Assembly (NCBI GenBank): GCA_904501875.1 | Contig: CAJGCQ010000049.1 | Coordinates: 1 to 8,074 of the forward strand | From: Clostridiaceae bacterium | GTDB taxonomy: Bacteria > Bacillota > Clostridia > Oscillospirales > Acutalibacteraceae | Direction of reading: 5' to 3' | Length of the DNA stretch: 8,074 nt | In this document: positions 1 through 7,204 of the stretch, piece after piece | Position numbering within the stretch: the stretch's first letter is position 1 | Layout of the letters: every line of letters starts with the position of its first letter | Position numbers and translations under genes: made by a program | The notes under the pieces: generated by a model | The model's input: the letters and a program-made list of their open reading frames with translations, nothing else | Told to the model about the DNA's origin: nothing | Databases searched by the model: none

Positions 1-1268
1 CCCGTGGCGGAAATTGAATCGAAGTAATAATTATTCACATTGTTGTTTCTGGCAGGTTTTGCAGTAACTTCAGACGGCATATTCTTATACACAGGAATAA
101 CAAAGTTAAGCGCAGCGCTTTTTAAATCCGCGTATGTTGACGAGACTAATTTCCCCGAGGAAGCCGCATTATGCACCGCCTGTGCATACTGTGAGCCGAC
201 CTTTCCGTTTACAATGTAATAATTCATATAGTAATAAGTATTCTGACCTCTGTCAAAATAATTTTTCAAGGTGCTTGACGCACCTCCGATAATTGAAGCG
301 GAACGCGTTGTCCAAACCTGTGTTTTTGCATAATTAAGTCCGTTCTGTATAACAGCCGCTTCGTTAGCGCCCGAAGCCTTAATATTAAAGAAATTATAAT
401 ATCCTGAAGCTCCTGAAATGAGCTCCGAAGTGCCTTGACTGCCCTGCTCCTGGATGATAGTTGCCGCTAAAACATAGGGGCTTACTCCCGACCTTCTTGC
501 CGCCTCCATTATCACCTTTATATATGAACCGCCGTAGGCGGTATCGTTCGGGTCGCTGTAACCTTTTTCTAAAAAAGTTCCCTTTACAACTAATGAAAGC
601 CCCGCCTCATCTTGGGTTGTAGGGTCATATGACTGCTGTAAAAATGTATAAATATAACTTGCATCTAAGAAATTACGCGGATCCATATAATACTTTATGA
701 CCTCGCGTGATGCGTTATACCAGCCTCCGTTACTTACAGTCCATTGCTCGCTGCCCCAGTCATAACCTCCAAGTCCCATATGCCTCCACGAAAGCTCGCT
801 GTAATTCTCCTGCTTATAGTTCAGTTCCAATTCAGCCGCCTCGTCAAGGGTCATATCAATATTATCGGCATAAAACTTCCAGTTTGGATAAACCATATGA
901 AGCCGCCGCAGATATTCTTTATAGCTCTCGGGGAAAGCTTTAAGCTGTTCTTCAAAGCTTTGATCTGTGACAACGGTGATTTCTTCAATATAATCGCTTC
1001 GGATATATCCCGTAATATCACCGTAAGTAATATTAAACCATATCTTGCCGTCCGCACCCTGTTTTTCACCGTTTTTAGTGACATACACATAAGAAAGCTT
1101 GCCAAGGCTTTTACTGCTTGTAGCCACATCCGCACGGACATTGACATCGCTTCCCTTAACATAATACACAACATTCGCCGCAGATACACCGAAGGTACTG
1201 CAAAGCGCCGCCGAAAACAATATTATTACAGATAAAAAGACGCAAATAGGTCTGCAAACCTTGCTCAT
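1..1268 (-). CDS. Secreted SH3-GH73 N-acetylglucosaminidase (autolysin), partial: C-terminus beyond window
   Basis: Predicted secreted peptidoglycan hydrolase that would cut glycan strands during wall turnover or cell separation. The frame is open from ATG at 1268 to the left edge: 422 codons with no stop. Residues 1-30 form a signal peptide (basic start, hydrophobic core, cleavage near VSA-A). Residues 31-96 look like a bacterial SH3 domain, with VNVRADVATSSKSLG and an ending GYIRSDYIEEI. A YPNWKFYADN segment (127-136) is typical of clostridial proteins of this type. About 250-370 resembles the GH73 glucosaminidase fold: SGVSPYVLAATIIQEQG carries the likely catalytic Glu274, followed by a GYYNFFNI segment. 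An Asn-rich stretch begins near 408, probably a linker to further domains outside the window. An AAGGAGT ribosome binding site lies at 1276-1282. Family assignment is by motif; exact bond specificity is inferred. Confidence 0.85.
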   Translation of the reverse strand, partial: MSKVCRPICVFLSVIILFSAALCSTFGVSAANVVYYVKGSDVNVRADVATSSKSLGKLSYVYVTKNGEKQGADGKIWFNITYGDITGYIRSDYIEEITVVTDQSFEEQLKAFPESYKEYLRRLHMVYPNWKFYADNIDMTLDEAAELELNYKQENYSELSWRHMGLGGYDWGSEQWTVSNGGWYNASREVIKYYMDPRNFLDASYIYTFLQQSYDPTTQDEAGLSLVVKGTFLEKGYSDPNDTAYGGSYIKVIMEAARRSGVSPYVLAATIIQEQGSQGTSELISGASGYYNFFNIKASGANEAAVIQNGLNYAKTQVWTTRSASIIGGASSTLKNYFDRGQNTYYYMNYYIVNGKVGSQYAQAVHNAASSGKLVSSTYADLKSAALNFVIPVYKNMPSEVTAKPARNNNVNNYYFDSISAT

Positions 1269-1314
1269 TTTTTCTACTCCTTATTTTAAAAGACAAAACA
1301 CAACATACAATTTA

Positions 1315-1343
1315 ATTATATATTTACACCCCTGTCATGTCAA
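1315..1343 (-). promoter_or_regulatory. Perfect consensus sigma-A promoter of the autolysin gene
   Basis: On the minus strand a TTGACA box (1338-1343) is separated by exactly 17 bp from TATAAT (1315-1320). Both boxes match the vegetative consensus at 6 of 6 positions. Transcription would start near 1308, giving a leader of about 40 nt before the ATG at 1268. No operator-like dyad is obvious, suggesting strong, largely constitutive expression. Confidence 0.85.
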
Positions 1344-1560
1344 CCTTTTGCGATAAAAAATCGGAATTTGTCGAATGTTAAATTCTGTAAAACTTATTAA
1401 AATTAAGTTCTTATTCATATGAAATTGGTGTTGTAGCATCTATTTGGAAGAAGAAAAATATGTTTCAAACAATATTCAAAAGATACTAAAAAAATCCGTT
1501 AAACGAAAAGCAGTATTTTTCGGTTTTAGAAGTGCTTAGCCAGATAAATACGGCAAAAGC
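1344..1560. other. AT-rich intergenic stretch with no recognisable gene
   Basis: The gap between the autolysin and the glycosyltransferase is about 330 bp. Its ends hold the autolysin promoter and the glycosyltransferase terminator. The middle is AT-rich and has only very short frames, the longest noticed being 27 codons on the minus strand from 1417, without a ribosome binding site. A weak hairpin (CGAAAA paired with TTTTCG, about 1504-1522) is present. I see no RNA gene or mobile element. Confidence 0.6.
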
Positions 1561-1592
1561 AAAGCGGAAATCCTTTATAGGATTTCCGCTTT
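1561..1592 (-). terminator. Rho-independent-like terminator of the glycosyltransferase gene
   Basis: A perfect 14-bp inverted repeat (1561-1574 with 1579-1592, TTAT loop on the plus strand) lies seven bases past the glycosyltransferase stop codon. Read on the minus strand the stem ends in CGCTTT and continues GCTTTT, an interrupted U-tract. The long stem and its position make termination likely. Confidence 0.8.
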
Positions 1593-1598
1593 ATCTTC

Positions 1599-3119
1599 TT
1601 AGGTCTCAGCTTTGCCGTTTAAATCATCAATAGTGACCTTGCTTTCGTGGGGTATGGGCTTCCAATCAACCTTTTTAAAGAGGGCAATGTACTGTGTATA
1701 CCTTCCTATAATATCAAAAGTAGGCCAAGTGATTGTATAAAGCGCCTTTTTGTAAAGGGGCATTTTCTTCATTCGCTTATGCTCAATTATAAACAGATAA
1801 ACCGCCGCCCACATATTTTCAATATACATTCCCAAACGGTACAAAAGCCTTAGCCATATCTGCAAAAGCATACCGATAAATATTACGCCCACGCCCGATT
1901 CCGTCGTGATTTTAAAGGGGAAAAGGAAATGCAACAGCTGGCCTAAATATGTGCTTTTTGAAAAAAAGTAGGTTCCGTTAATACCGTGAACGCCGCAGTA
2001 AAAGCCGTAAGCCAAAACAGAAACCAAAAGCCAGCGGATTATATTTATAACCGAAAACGGGGTCAACTGCATTAGGGTATCGTAGGAGGCAAAACGGTGG
2101 CGTATTGATTCAACCAACGACAGACACAGGTCCTTAAAACTCCTTTTGCCCTTTTTCTTTTCATTGTCTCGCCAACGAGTCTTTAAAAAACGCTTGCCGA
2201 AAAATATATTGATAAAAAGATAGGGGCCTGTTTCTGCAAAGGCTAGAAGATGTCCCTTTGACCAACGCAGCCTTTGTCTTAATGCTATTTTTAAGCTTGT
2301 GGGCTGTTCGTCATAGAATTCAGCGGCATCATTGTATGTAATTGCATAACCCTGTGCTACAGCATCGGCAGTAAGCGCCCTGTCCTCTGTAAGTGAGGTG
2401 TACTTCCAGCCGTCCTTGACAATTTCATTGGCAAAGAGAAATCCCGTGCCCTGAATATTAGTGGCGAGCCTTAAAACAGAACGTGCACGGTGATTAAAAC
2501 GGATTGACCTAAGCCAATGGAGCGCATAGGTAGAGGCAACCCAAGTCTCATCAAAATTCTTTGTATTCCTGTATGAAGTTATAAGCTTTTCTCCCGCATC
2601 AAAGGAATCGTTCATACGGGAAATATAGTCGGATTTTAAAAGATTATCCGCATCAAAAACAAAATAGCCCTCAAAGCTTTGCCTTCCGTAATCCTCTTCT
2701 ATTCTTTCAAATAGGAACTGAAGCGCAAAGCCCTTTGTCCTATGCTCGTTATCATACCGTTCATAGCATACAGCGCCGTGTTTTCGGGCGACCTCAGCTG
2801 TTTTATCGGTACTGTTATCCGCCACAACAAAGGTGGTGATAAGCTCTTTAGGATAATCCTGCTTTGCAATACTGTCAAGCAGGTTGCCTATAACCTTTTC
2901 CTCGTTCCTAGCCGCAATAACAATCGCATATTTATGCTGTTTTTTAGCAGGCTTAAACTTTCTTGTGAAAAAAAGTCCAATTATTCGGTAAGCCGTCTTA
3001 TAGGCAAGCATAACCGAAAAAACCGTTCCGATTGCGGCATATATCACCTTAAGCACGGGATACCAACCGCTTACGGTAGCAAGTACGCCCGCAAGCTCGG
3101 GTGTTATATTAAAAAGCAT
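1599..3119 (-). CDS. Membrane family 2 glycosyltransferase with QRLRW motif
   Basis: 506-residue inner-membrane glycosyltransferase expected to transfer a sugar from a nucleotide-sugar donor onto a lipid or growing polysaccharide. An N-terminal membrane segment (about 20-50) is followed by a GT-A catalytic domain: AIVIAARNEEKV (65-76), VVADNSTD (98-105), the metal-binding DADN (156-159), the TED acceptor/base motif (244-246) and QRLRW (282-286). That set is the one seen in processive GT2 enzymes such as cellulose and hyaluronan synthases. Further hydrophobic segments follow at about 355-380, 391-402, 408-428 and 433-446, the usual channel-side arrangement; no PilZ domain is visible. An AAGGAGTT ribosome binding site (3124-3131) supports the ATG at 3119. 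It has its own promoter and terminator, so it is probably monocistronic. Product and processivity are not determinable here; a single-sugar transferase is the main alternative. Confidence 0.85.
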   Translation of the reverse strand: MLFNITPELAGVLATVSGWYPVLKVIYAAIGTVFSVMLAYKTAYRIIGLFFTRKFKPAKKQHKYAIVIAARNEEKVIGNLLDSIAKQDYPKELITTFVVADNSTDKTAEVARKHGAVCYERYDNEHRTKGFALQFLFERIEEDYGRQSFEGYFVFDADNLLKSDYISRMNDSFDAGEKLITSYRNTKNFDETWVASTYALHWLRSIRFNHRARSVLRLATNIQGTGFLFANEIVKDGWKYTSLTEDRALTADAVAQGYAITYNDAAEFYDEQPTSLKIALRQRLRWSKGHLLAFAETGPYLFINIFFGKRFLKTRWRDNEKKKGKRSFKDLCLSLVESIRHRFASYDTLMQLTPFSVINIIRWLLVSVLAYGFYCGVHGINGTYFFSKSTYLGQLLHFLFPFKITTESGVGVIFIGMLLQIWLRLLYRLGMYIENMWAAVYLFIIEHKRMKKMPLYKKALYTITWPTFDIIGRYTQYIALFKKVDWKPIPHESKVTIDDLNGKAET

Positions 3120-3142
3120 TTTTAACTCCTTTTAAGCAAATG

Positions 3143-3169
3143 TAGGGGACGATACCCTCATCGTCCCTA
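3143..3169. repeat. REP-like palindromic element in the glycosyltransferase leader
   Basis: A short palindrome, TAGGGGACGAT (3143-3153), a six-base ACCCTC loop, then ATCGTCCCTA (3160-3169). The core GGGACGAT/ATCGTCCC is a perfect 8-bp stem. It resembles the 'TGTAGGGG...' intergenic palindromes I recall from Clostridia genomes; repeat-family membership is from memory. It lies between the -10 box and the ribosome binding site, so the mRNA would begin with this hairpin. Confidence 0.55.
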
Positions 3170-3173
3170 AATA

Positions 3174-3202
3174 ATTATACCATTGACACAGAGTAAAATC
3201 AA
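3174..3202 (-). promoter_or_regulatory. Promoter of the glycosyltransferase gene (extended -10)
   Basis: On the minus strand TTGATT (3197-3202) is followed after 17 bp by a perfect TATAAT (3174-3179), preceded by TGG, an extended -10. Predicted start is near 3167, giving a leader of about 47 nt. It interleaves with a plus-strand promoter-like sequence at 3183-3212. Confidence 0.7.
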
Positions 3203-3212
3203 TACCTATAAT
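3183..3212 (+). promoter_or_regulatory. Plus-strand promoter-like sequence with no plus-strand gene behind it
   Basis: TTGACA (3183-3188), an 18-bp spacer and TATAAT (3207-3212): two perfect boxes. Transcription would start near 3219 and run rightward into the 3' end of the ABC-F gene in antisense. There is no convincing plus-strand gene until 7254. It may make a short or antisense RNA, or be a chance match in AT-rich DNA. Confidence 0.5.
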
Positions 3213-3235
3213 TTATCATTGTTATTTAGGCTGAC

Positions 3236-3266
3236 AAATCCGAACCCGATTTTAAAGGGCGGATTT
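3236..3266. terminator. Weak, possibly bidirectional terminator hairpin after the ABC-F gene
   Basis: AAATCCG (3236-3242) pairs with CGGATTT (3260-3266), and inside it CCC (3245-3247) pairs with GGG (3257-3259). It lies just beyond the ABC-F stop codon (3277-3279) and would end the three-gene operon. The T-run is poor on both strands (ATTTG on minus, ATTTTCGG on plus), so termination may be leaky. It could also stop transcripts from the plus-strand promoter at 3183. Confidence 0.45.
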
Positions 3267-3276
3267 TCGGCTTTGC

Positions 3277-5178
3277 CTAATCTAACAGTTGCTCATATTC
3301 TCCGCTCAAACGCTCCCATTCGGTTAATACAGAATCGAGCTCGGTTTCAAGGGACTCCATTTCGGTTTGAAGCTCGGAAAGACGCATATAGTCCGATTGG
3401 TTTTCGGGGAAGAAAAGCTCCTCCTTTACCCCGCCAATTTTTTCCTCCAAAAGGGATATTTTTTCCTCCGCTTTAGAAATTGCCCTCTCGTATTTCGAGC
3501 GTTCCTTTGCGGGGGTGGTATAGGTTTTTTTCTGTTTTGCGGGCTTATCCTCTTCCTTTTGCTTTGGGGTCGGCATTTTTTTATTATCAAGATACTGTGC
3601 GTAGCCGTAGGGGTAATATTTCACCCCGTCTGCTTCAAAGGATAAAAGGCTGTTTGAAATTTTGCGGATAAAATAGCGGTCGTGGGAAACAAAAAGCACC
3701 GTACCCGAATAATTTGCCAGCATTTCTTCAAGGGTTTCCTTGCCCACAATGTCCATATGGTTTGTTGGCTCGTCTAAAATTAAAAAATTCGGTCTTTTTT
3801 TGAATATTTTGCAAAGAGCTAACCGCACCCGCTCCCCGCCCGAGAGCATATCGACAGTTTTAAAAACATCATCCCCGCTAAAGAGGAAGGCTCCCAAAGC
3901 ACTCCTCGCCTCAAAATCGGTCATAGTGGGAAAAGCCTTTAAAAAGTCGGCTAAAACAGTATCGTGACTTGAATAAAGCGCCATCTGCTGGTCAAAATAG
4001 CCGATGCTAACTCGGGGACCGAACTTAAAGTCCCCCGAAAGCGGTTTTACGGCTCCTATAAGGGTCTTAATAAAGGTGGATTTTCCAAGTCCGTTACCGC
4101 CTATAATTCCCACTCTGTCCGACCTTCGCATATCAAGGTCTATAACCGACAGCACCGAGGTATAGCCGATTCCAAGCCTTTTTACCGACAAAACATCCTT
4201 AACGCCTAAGTCCTCAGGCTCAAAATCGGCATAAAAGGTACGCATATCATAGGCCATCGGCGCTTCCACAGGCTTCATTCTTTCAAGCTGTTTAAGCTTT
4301 GACTGCGCCATAGCCGCCTTTGTGGGCTTATAGCGGAATTTTTCCACCAGCTCTGTAAGGCGAGCTATCTCCTTTTTCTGCGCCTCGTACTCCTTTGCCT
4401 GCTGCCGGCGGCTTTCCTTTTTAAGGGCAGTAAACTGCGTATAATTTCCTGCATATTTATGTGTTTTCCCGTACTCTATTTCATAAACAGTCTCTGCCAC
4501 ATTGTCAAGGAACATTCGATCATGGGATACCACAACAAATGCCTTTTTATAGTTTTTAAGGTAGTCTTCAAGCCACTCCACCGCCTCAATATCAAGGTGG
4601 TTTGTGGGCTCGTCCAAAAGCAGAATATCCGGCTTTGACAAAAGCAGTTTTAGAAATGCGATTTTGGTGCGCTGTCCTCCCGAAAATTCCGAAAGCGGGC
4701 GGTTTTTCTGCTCATCAGTAAAGCCGAAGCGCTTAATTGCCGCCTCGTACTCCCTTTCAAAATAAAAGCCGCCTCGGTTGGTAAAAAGGTCTAACAGGGC
4801 GGTGTAGTCTTTAATGTTTTCCTCGCTTTGGTCATACTCCATTTTTTCCTGCGCCTTATCAAGCTCTGTTTTAAGCTCGATTATATCCGAATACGCCCTT
4901 CTTATCTCGTCCTTTAGGGTGACGCTTTCATCATCAAAGGTCATCTGCGACAGCATGCCGATTACGGGCTTTCCCGAAACCGCTATAAAGCTTTCTTCAT
5001 CGCTCTCCCGTTTTGCGAGGGTATACTCCCCCGAAATCAGCCTTAAAAGGGTGGTTTTGCCGCAGCCGTTGCGCCCTACCACCGCAATTTTGCTCATATC
5101 GTTTATCTCTATATTAACAGAGCTTAAAATCGGCTCGCCCGAAAGCTCGACCGTGCCGTTTTGAATTTTAAGCTGCAT
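3277..5178 (-). CDS. ABC-F family ATPase (translation factor type)
   Basis: Soluble protein of 633 residues with two ABC ATPase domains and no membrane segments. ABC-F proteins act on the ribosome, at the E site, easing stalled translation or protecting against antibiotics. Domain 1: Walker A GRNGCGKTT (35-43), signature LSEFSGGQ (162-169), DEPTNHLD (189-196). A charged helical linker of about 85 residues (about 243-327) follows, the place of the ribosome-contacting P-site tRNA interaction motif. Domain 2: Walker A GGNGLGKST (360-368), LSGGE (445-449), DEPTNHMD (469-476). The C-terminus (about 560-633) is a Glu/Lys-rich coiled coil, as in Uup/YdiF-type members. ATG at 5178 is preferred: AGGAG (5187-5191) lies 8 nt upstream, whereas the in-frame GTG at 5187 overlaps that site. 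It starts 25 nt after the exporter stop, apparently third in the operon. Housekeeping versus resistance role cannot be decided. Confidence 0.93.
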   Translation of the reverse strand: MQLKIQNGTVELSGEPILSSVNIEINDMSKIAVVGRNGCGKTTLLRLISGEYTLAKRESDEESFIAVSGKPVIGMLSQMTFDDESVTLKDEIRRAYSDIIELKTELDKAQEKMEYDQSEENIKDYTALLDLFTNRGGFYFEREYEAAIKRFGFTDEQKNRPLSEFSGGQRTKIAFLKLLLSKPDILLLDEPTNHLDIEAVEWLEDYLKNYKKAFVVVSHDRMFLDNVAETVYEIEYGKTHKYAGNYTQFTALKKESRRQQAKEYEAQKKEIARLTELVEKFRYKPTKAAMAQSKLKQLERMKPVEAPMAYDMRTFYADFEPEDLGVKDVLSVKRLGIGYTSVLSVIDLDMRRSDRVGIIGGNGLGKSTFIKTLIGAVKPLSGDFKFGPRVSIGYFDQQMALYSSHDTVLADFLKAFPTMTDFEARSALGAFLFSGDDVFKTVDMLSGGERVRLALCKIFKKRPNFLILDEPTNHMDIVGKETLEEMLANYSGTVLFVSHDRYFIRKISNSLLSFEADGVKYYPYGYAQYLDNKKMPTPKQKEEDKPAKQKKTYTTPAKERSKYERAISKAEEKISLLEEKIGGVKEELFFPENQSDYMRLSELQTEMESLETELDSVLTEWERLSGEYEQLLD

Positions 5179-5203
5179 ACTTTTCACTCCTGATTTATGC
5201 CGA

Positions 5204-6868
5204 CTATTTTATTTGGCTGAATTTTTTATTTTCCACCCGCACAATTTTGTCGCACACCTTAAGGCTTGTGTTTCTGTGAGTTATGAAAATAACGGTTTTA
5301 TCGGTCATATTCTTAATATTGCCAAGCACCTTGGTTTCGGTAGCTTCGTCAAGGGCACTTGTGGCCTCGTCGAGGAGAAGCACGGGTGCATCCGCAAGTA
5401 AAGCTCGGGCAATCGAAATGCGCTGGAGCTGACCTTCGGAAAGCCCCCCTCCCCGTTCGGATAATACTGTATCAAGCCCCTCGGGCAGGGCTACAATATA
5501 ATCGTAAATTTCGGCGGCCTTTGCCGCTTTTATAATTTTTTCCTCGTCAACATCAGGGTCGCAAAGGGTGATGTTATCCCTAACCGTGCCCGAAAGCACC
5601 ATATTCCCCTGGGGCACATATGAAAACAGTCCCCGCAAAGAGGTGTCAACTTCTGTTTCGCCGTTTACGGTTATGCTCCCCGACCGGGGCTCATAAAGCC
5701 CCAAAATAAGCTTAAATAGGGTACTTTTACCGCTGCCCGAATCACCCGTAAGTGCGGTTATTTGCCCCTTTTCGGCTGCAAAGCTGCAATTCTCAAGTAT
5801 TTCCTCGCCGCCGTAGCTAAAAGATACATTATTAACCTCAAGCCTTAAAAAGTCAGACTTAAGGGCGTTTATTTTGCCGTCCGACAAAGCCGGCTGTTCA
5901 TTCTCAACATTTTCAAGCTCCATCAGCCGCTCTGCCGAAGCTAATGCAGAATAATATTTAGGCATTATGCCCGAGACATTTTGAAGGGGCGCTCTAAGCT
6001 GGGAAATCAGCTGTAAAAACGCCATTAGCGTGCCGTATGTAATAGTACCCGCCGCTATCGAGCCGGCACCCCAAACCAAAACGGCATAATAGCCAACAGT
6101 AAAAAAGGAATAAAGGCAAATATGCGCCAACACCGAAACGCTTGTCCGCTTCATTTTGACCTTGAAATTTTCTTCCATAAAGGAGCCAAGCCTTGCTTTA
6201 AAGGGAGCCTCGCTTACAAAGCTCTTTATAACCACAATATTTTCAAAGCATTCCTGCAAAAAGGCTCTGGTTTTTCCCTCGGTTTTCTGGCAGTCCTTGT
6301 GCAGCCGCTTATACCTCTTATTAATCACTCTGCCGATTGCGGGAACAGCAATTCCCAACAATAGTATTATGACCGCAAGATAAGGGTTGAGGATTAGCAT
6401 TGCCCCTATGCCCGTTACGATTTTTGTAACCATAGAGGTAACGCCCGGAATAATCGTGACCGAGCCCGAAACCACAACCTCTGTATCCGAAGTAAAGCGG
6501 TTTAAAATATCCCCCGAATGATAACCCGCAAGCGACGAATATTTCTTTTTTAAGACGGATGTGAAAAGATAACTTCTGAGCGAAACAGTAAGCTTGCCGC
6601 TAATATAGGCACTCAAAAATGAATGAACTGCACTTAAAGCCACCTGCGCCGCTATTATTGCAAAAAGTATAATCCCCACAGATACAAAACTTCCGCCCGT
6701 ATCCTTTGTCGCTATATCAAAAATCCGCTTTGTAACAAGAGCTATTCCAACACCTGTGCATGCAGATAAAGCCGTCACTGCCGAGACGACTATTATAAGC
6801 AGTAAATATTTTTTAACCCGTGTATAAATCCATTTAAGGGTGTTTTTATTGCTTTCCTTTTTCACCAT
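5204..6868 (-). CDS. ABC exporter, fused transmembrane and ATPase domains
   Basis: 554-residue half-transporter of the type I exporter class (MsbA/LmrA-like), expected to form a homodimer in the cytoplasmic membrane and pump out a lipid, drug or peptide. The membrane domain (about 20-300) has roughly six hydrophobic segments, including about 20-45, 62-86, 145-180 and 245-270. The ATPase domain (about 341-554) has Walker A GDSGSGKST (375-383), Q-loop Gln420, signature LSEGQ (476-480, a common variant of LSGGQ), Walker B VLLLDEA (496-502), D-loop SALD (504-507) and H-loop His531. There is no N-terminal C39 peptidase domain, so it would not trim a double-glycine leader itself. Its ATG follows the PqqD-like stop codon by one base and lacks a good ribosome binding site, implying translational coupling. 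That pairing hints at a peptide substrate; the substrate is unproven. Confidence 0.92.
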   Translation of the reverse strand: MVKKESNKNTLKWIYTRVKKYLLLIIVVSAVTALSACTGVGIALVTKRIFDIATKDTGGSFVSVGIILFAIIAAQVALSAVHSFLSAYISGKLTVSLRSYLFTSVLKKKYSSLAGYHSGDILNRFTSDTEVVVSGSVTIIPGVTSMVTKIVTGIGAMLILNPYLAVIILLLGIAVPAIGRVINKRYKRLHKDCQKTEGKTRAFLQECFENIVVIKSFVSEAPFKARLGSFMEENFKVKMKRTSVSVLAHICLYSFFTVGYYAVLVWGAGSIAAGTITYGTLMAFLQLISQLRAPLQNVSGIMPKYYSALASAERLMELENVENEQPALSDGKINALKSDFLRLEVNNVSFSYGGEEILENCSFAAEKGQITALTGDSGSGKSTLFKLILGLYEPRSGSITVNGETEVDTSLRGLFSYVPQGNMVLSGTVRDNITLCDPDVDEEKIIKAAKAAEIYDYIVALPEGLDTVLSERGGGLSEGQLQRISIARALLADAPVLLLDEATSALDEATETKVLGNIKNMTDKTVIFITHRNTSLKVCDKIVRVENKKFSQIK

Positions 6869-6869
6869 A

Positions 6870-7130
6870 TCAGTCTTCTGTTATACCGTTTTCCTTCATA
6901 GTTCTTAAAAATACATCAATATCGCCGAGTGCTAAAACGGTGGAAATATCGAAATTACCAAGAAGTGCGTTTAACATCTCGGTCTTTGACGCATCCTTTT
7001 CCTTAAGCATATTCCAGAGAAATAGGTCGGTATCGGTAAGGACGATTGTATTTTCAAGCTCACCGTTATCCGAAACCACTCTATACTGCCCTTCAAAGTT
7101 TTTCAGGCTGAAACCTTCTTTAATACGCAC
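6870..7130 (-). CDS. PqqD-like protein (RiPP recognition element fold)
   Basis: Small protein of 86 residues resembling the PqqD family. PqqD-type domains (RRE, a winged-helix fold) bind the leader of ribosomally made peptides and present it to modifying enzymes or transporters. Visible hallmarks are an N-terminal KEGFSLKNFEGQYRVV strand region, then VLTDTDLFLWNML, matching the family pattern 'LNETGxxIWxLL', then a helical NALLGNFDIS segment and a final helix DIDVFLRTMKENGI. GTG at 7130 is chosen because a GGGGGG run (7139-7144) sits 8 nt upstream as a ribosome binding site; the in-frame GTG at 7139 (89 residues) overlaps that run and is less likely. It is first in the operon, driven by the promoter at 7168-7196. 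No radical SAM enzyme or precursor gene is adjacent, so it is an orphan RRE here. Family call moderately firm; role inferred. Confidence 0.8.
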   Translation of the reverse strand: MRIKEGFSLKNFEGQYRVVSDNGELENTIVLTDTDLFLWNMLKEKDASKTEMLNALLGNFDISTVLALGDIDVFLRTMKENGITED

Positions 7131-7167
7131 AGATAGCACCCCCCACTTGTTAATAAAAGGTAAATTT

Positions 7168-7196
7168 ATTATATACTAAAACAAAAAATATTGCAA
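7168..7196 (-). promoter_or_regulatory. Promoter of the PqqD-exporter-ABC-F operon
   Basis: On the minus strand TTGCAA (7191-7196) lies 17 bp upstream of a perfect TATAAT (7168-7173). Predicted start is near 7161, leaving a leader of about 30 nt before GTG at 7130. Because TTGCAA is its own reverse complement, the same six bases can serve as the -35 box of the rightward promoter. Confidence 0.7.
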
Positions 7197-7204
7197 GTGC
7201 AATA
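7189..7204. promoter_or_regulatory. Operator-like dyad over the shared -35 box
   Basis: TATTGCA (7189-7195), two bases AG, then TGCAATA (7198-7204): a perfect 7-bp inverted repeat. It covers the -35 positions of both divergent promoters, a good place for a dimeric regulator to control both directions. No regulator gene is seen in the window. Confidence 0.5.

Noticed and set aside
476..481. LSEGQ signature in the exporter (residues 476-480) as a defective ATPase
   Set aside because: LSEGQ is a common variant of LSGGQ, and Walker A, Walker B, D-loop and H-loop are all intact. Coordinates in this entry are residue numbers of the exporter at 5204-6868.
707..1235. Open frames on the plus strand (707-943, 744-1235) and a second minus frame (851-1189) over the autolysin
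   Set aside because: They overlap the longer minus-strand frame that carries a signal peptide, SH3 and GH73 motifs and a good ribosome binding site; they have no recognisable domains.
2742..3125. 127-codon plus-strand frame opposite the glycosyltransferase start
   Set aside because: Antisense shadow of the N-terminal region of a well-supported gene; no ribosome binding site or family features.
3183..3671. Plus-strand frames 3183-3476, 3367-3645 and 3480-3671 behind the 3183-3212 promoter-like sequence
   Set aside because: The first begins inside the promoter itself, upstream of any start site; all are opposite the ABC-F coding sequence, show low-complexity composition and lack ribosome binding sites.
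5178..5187. GTG at 5187 as start of the ABC-F gene
   Set aside because: It overlaps the AGGAG ribosome binding site, which is ideally spaced for ATG at 5178.
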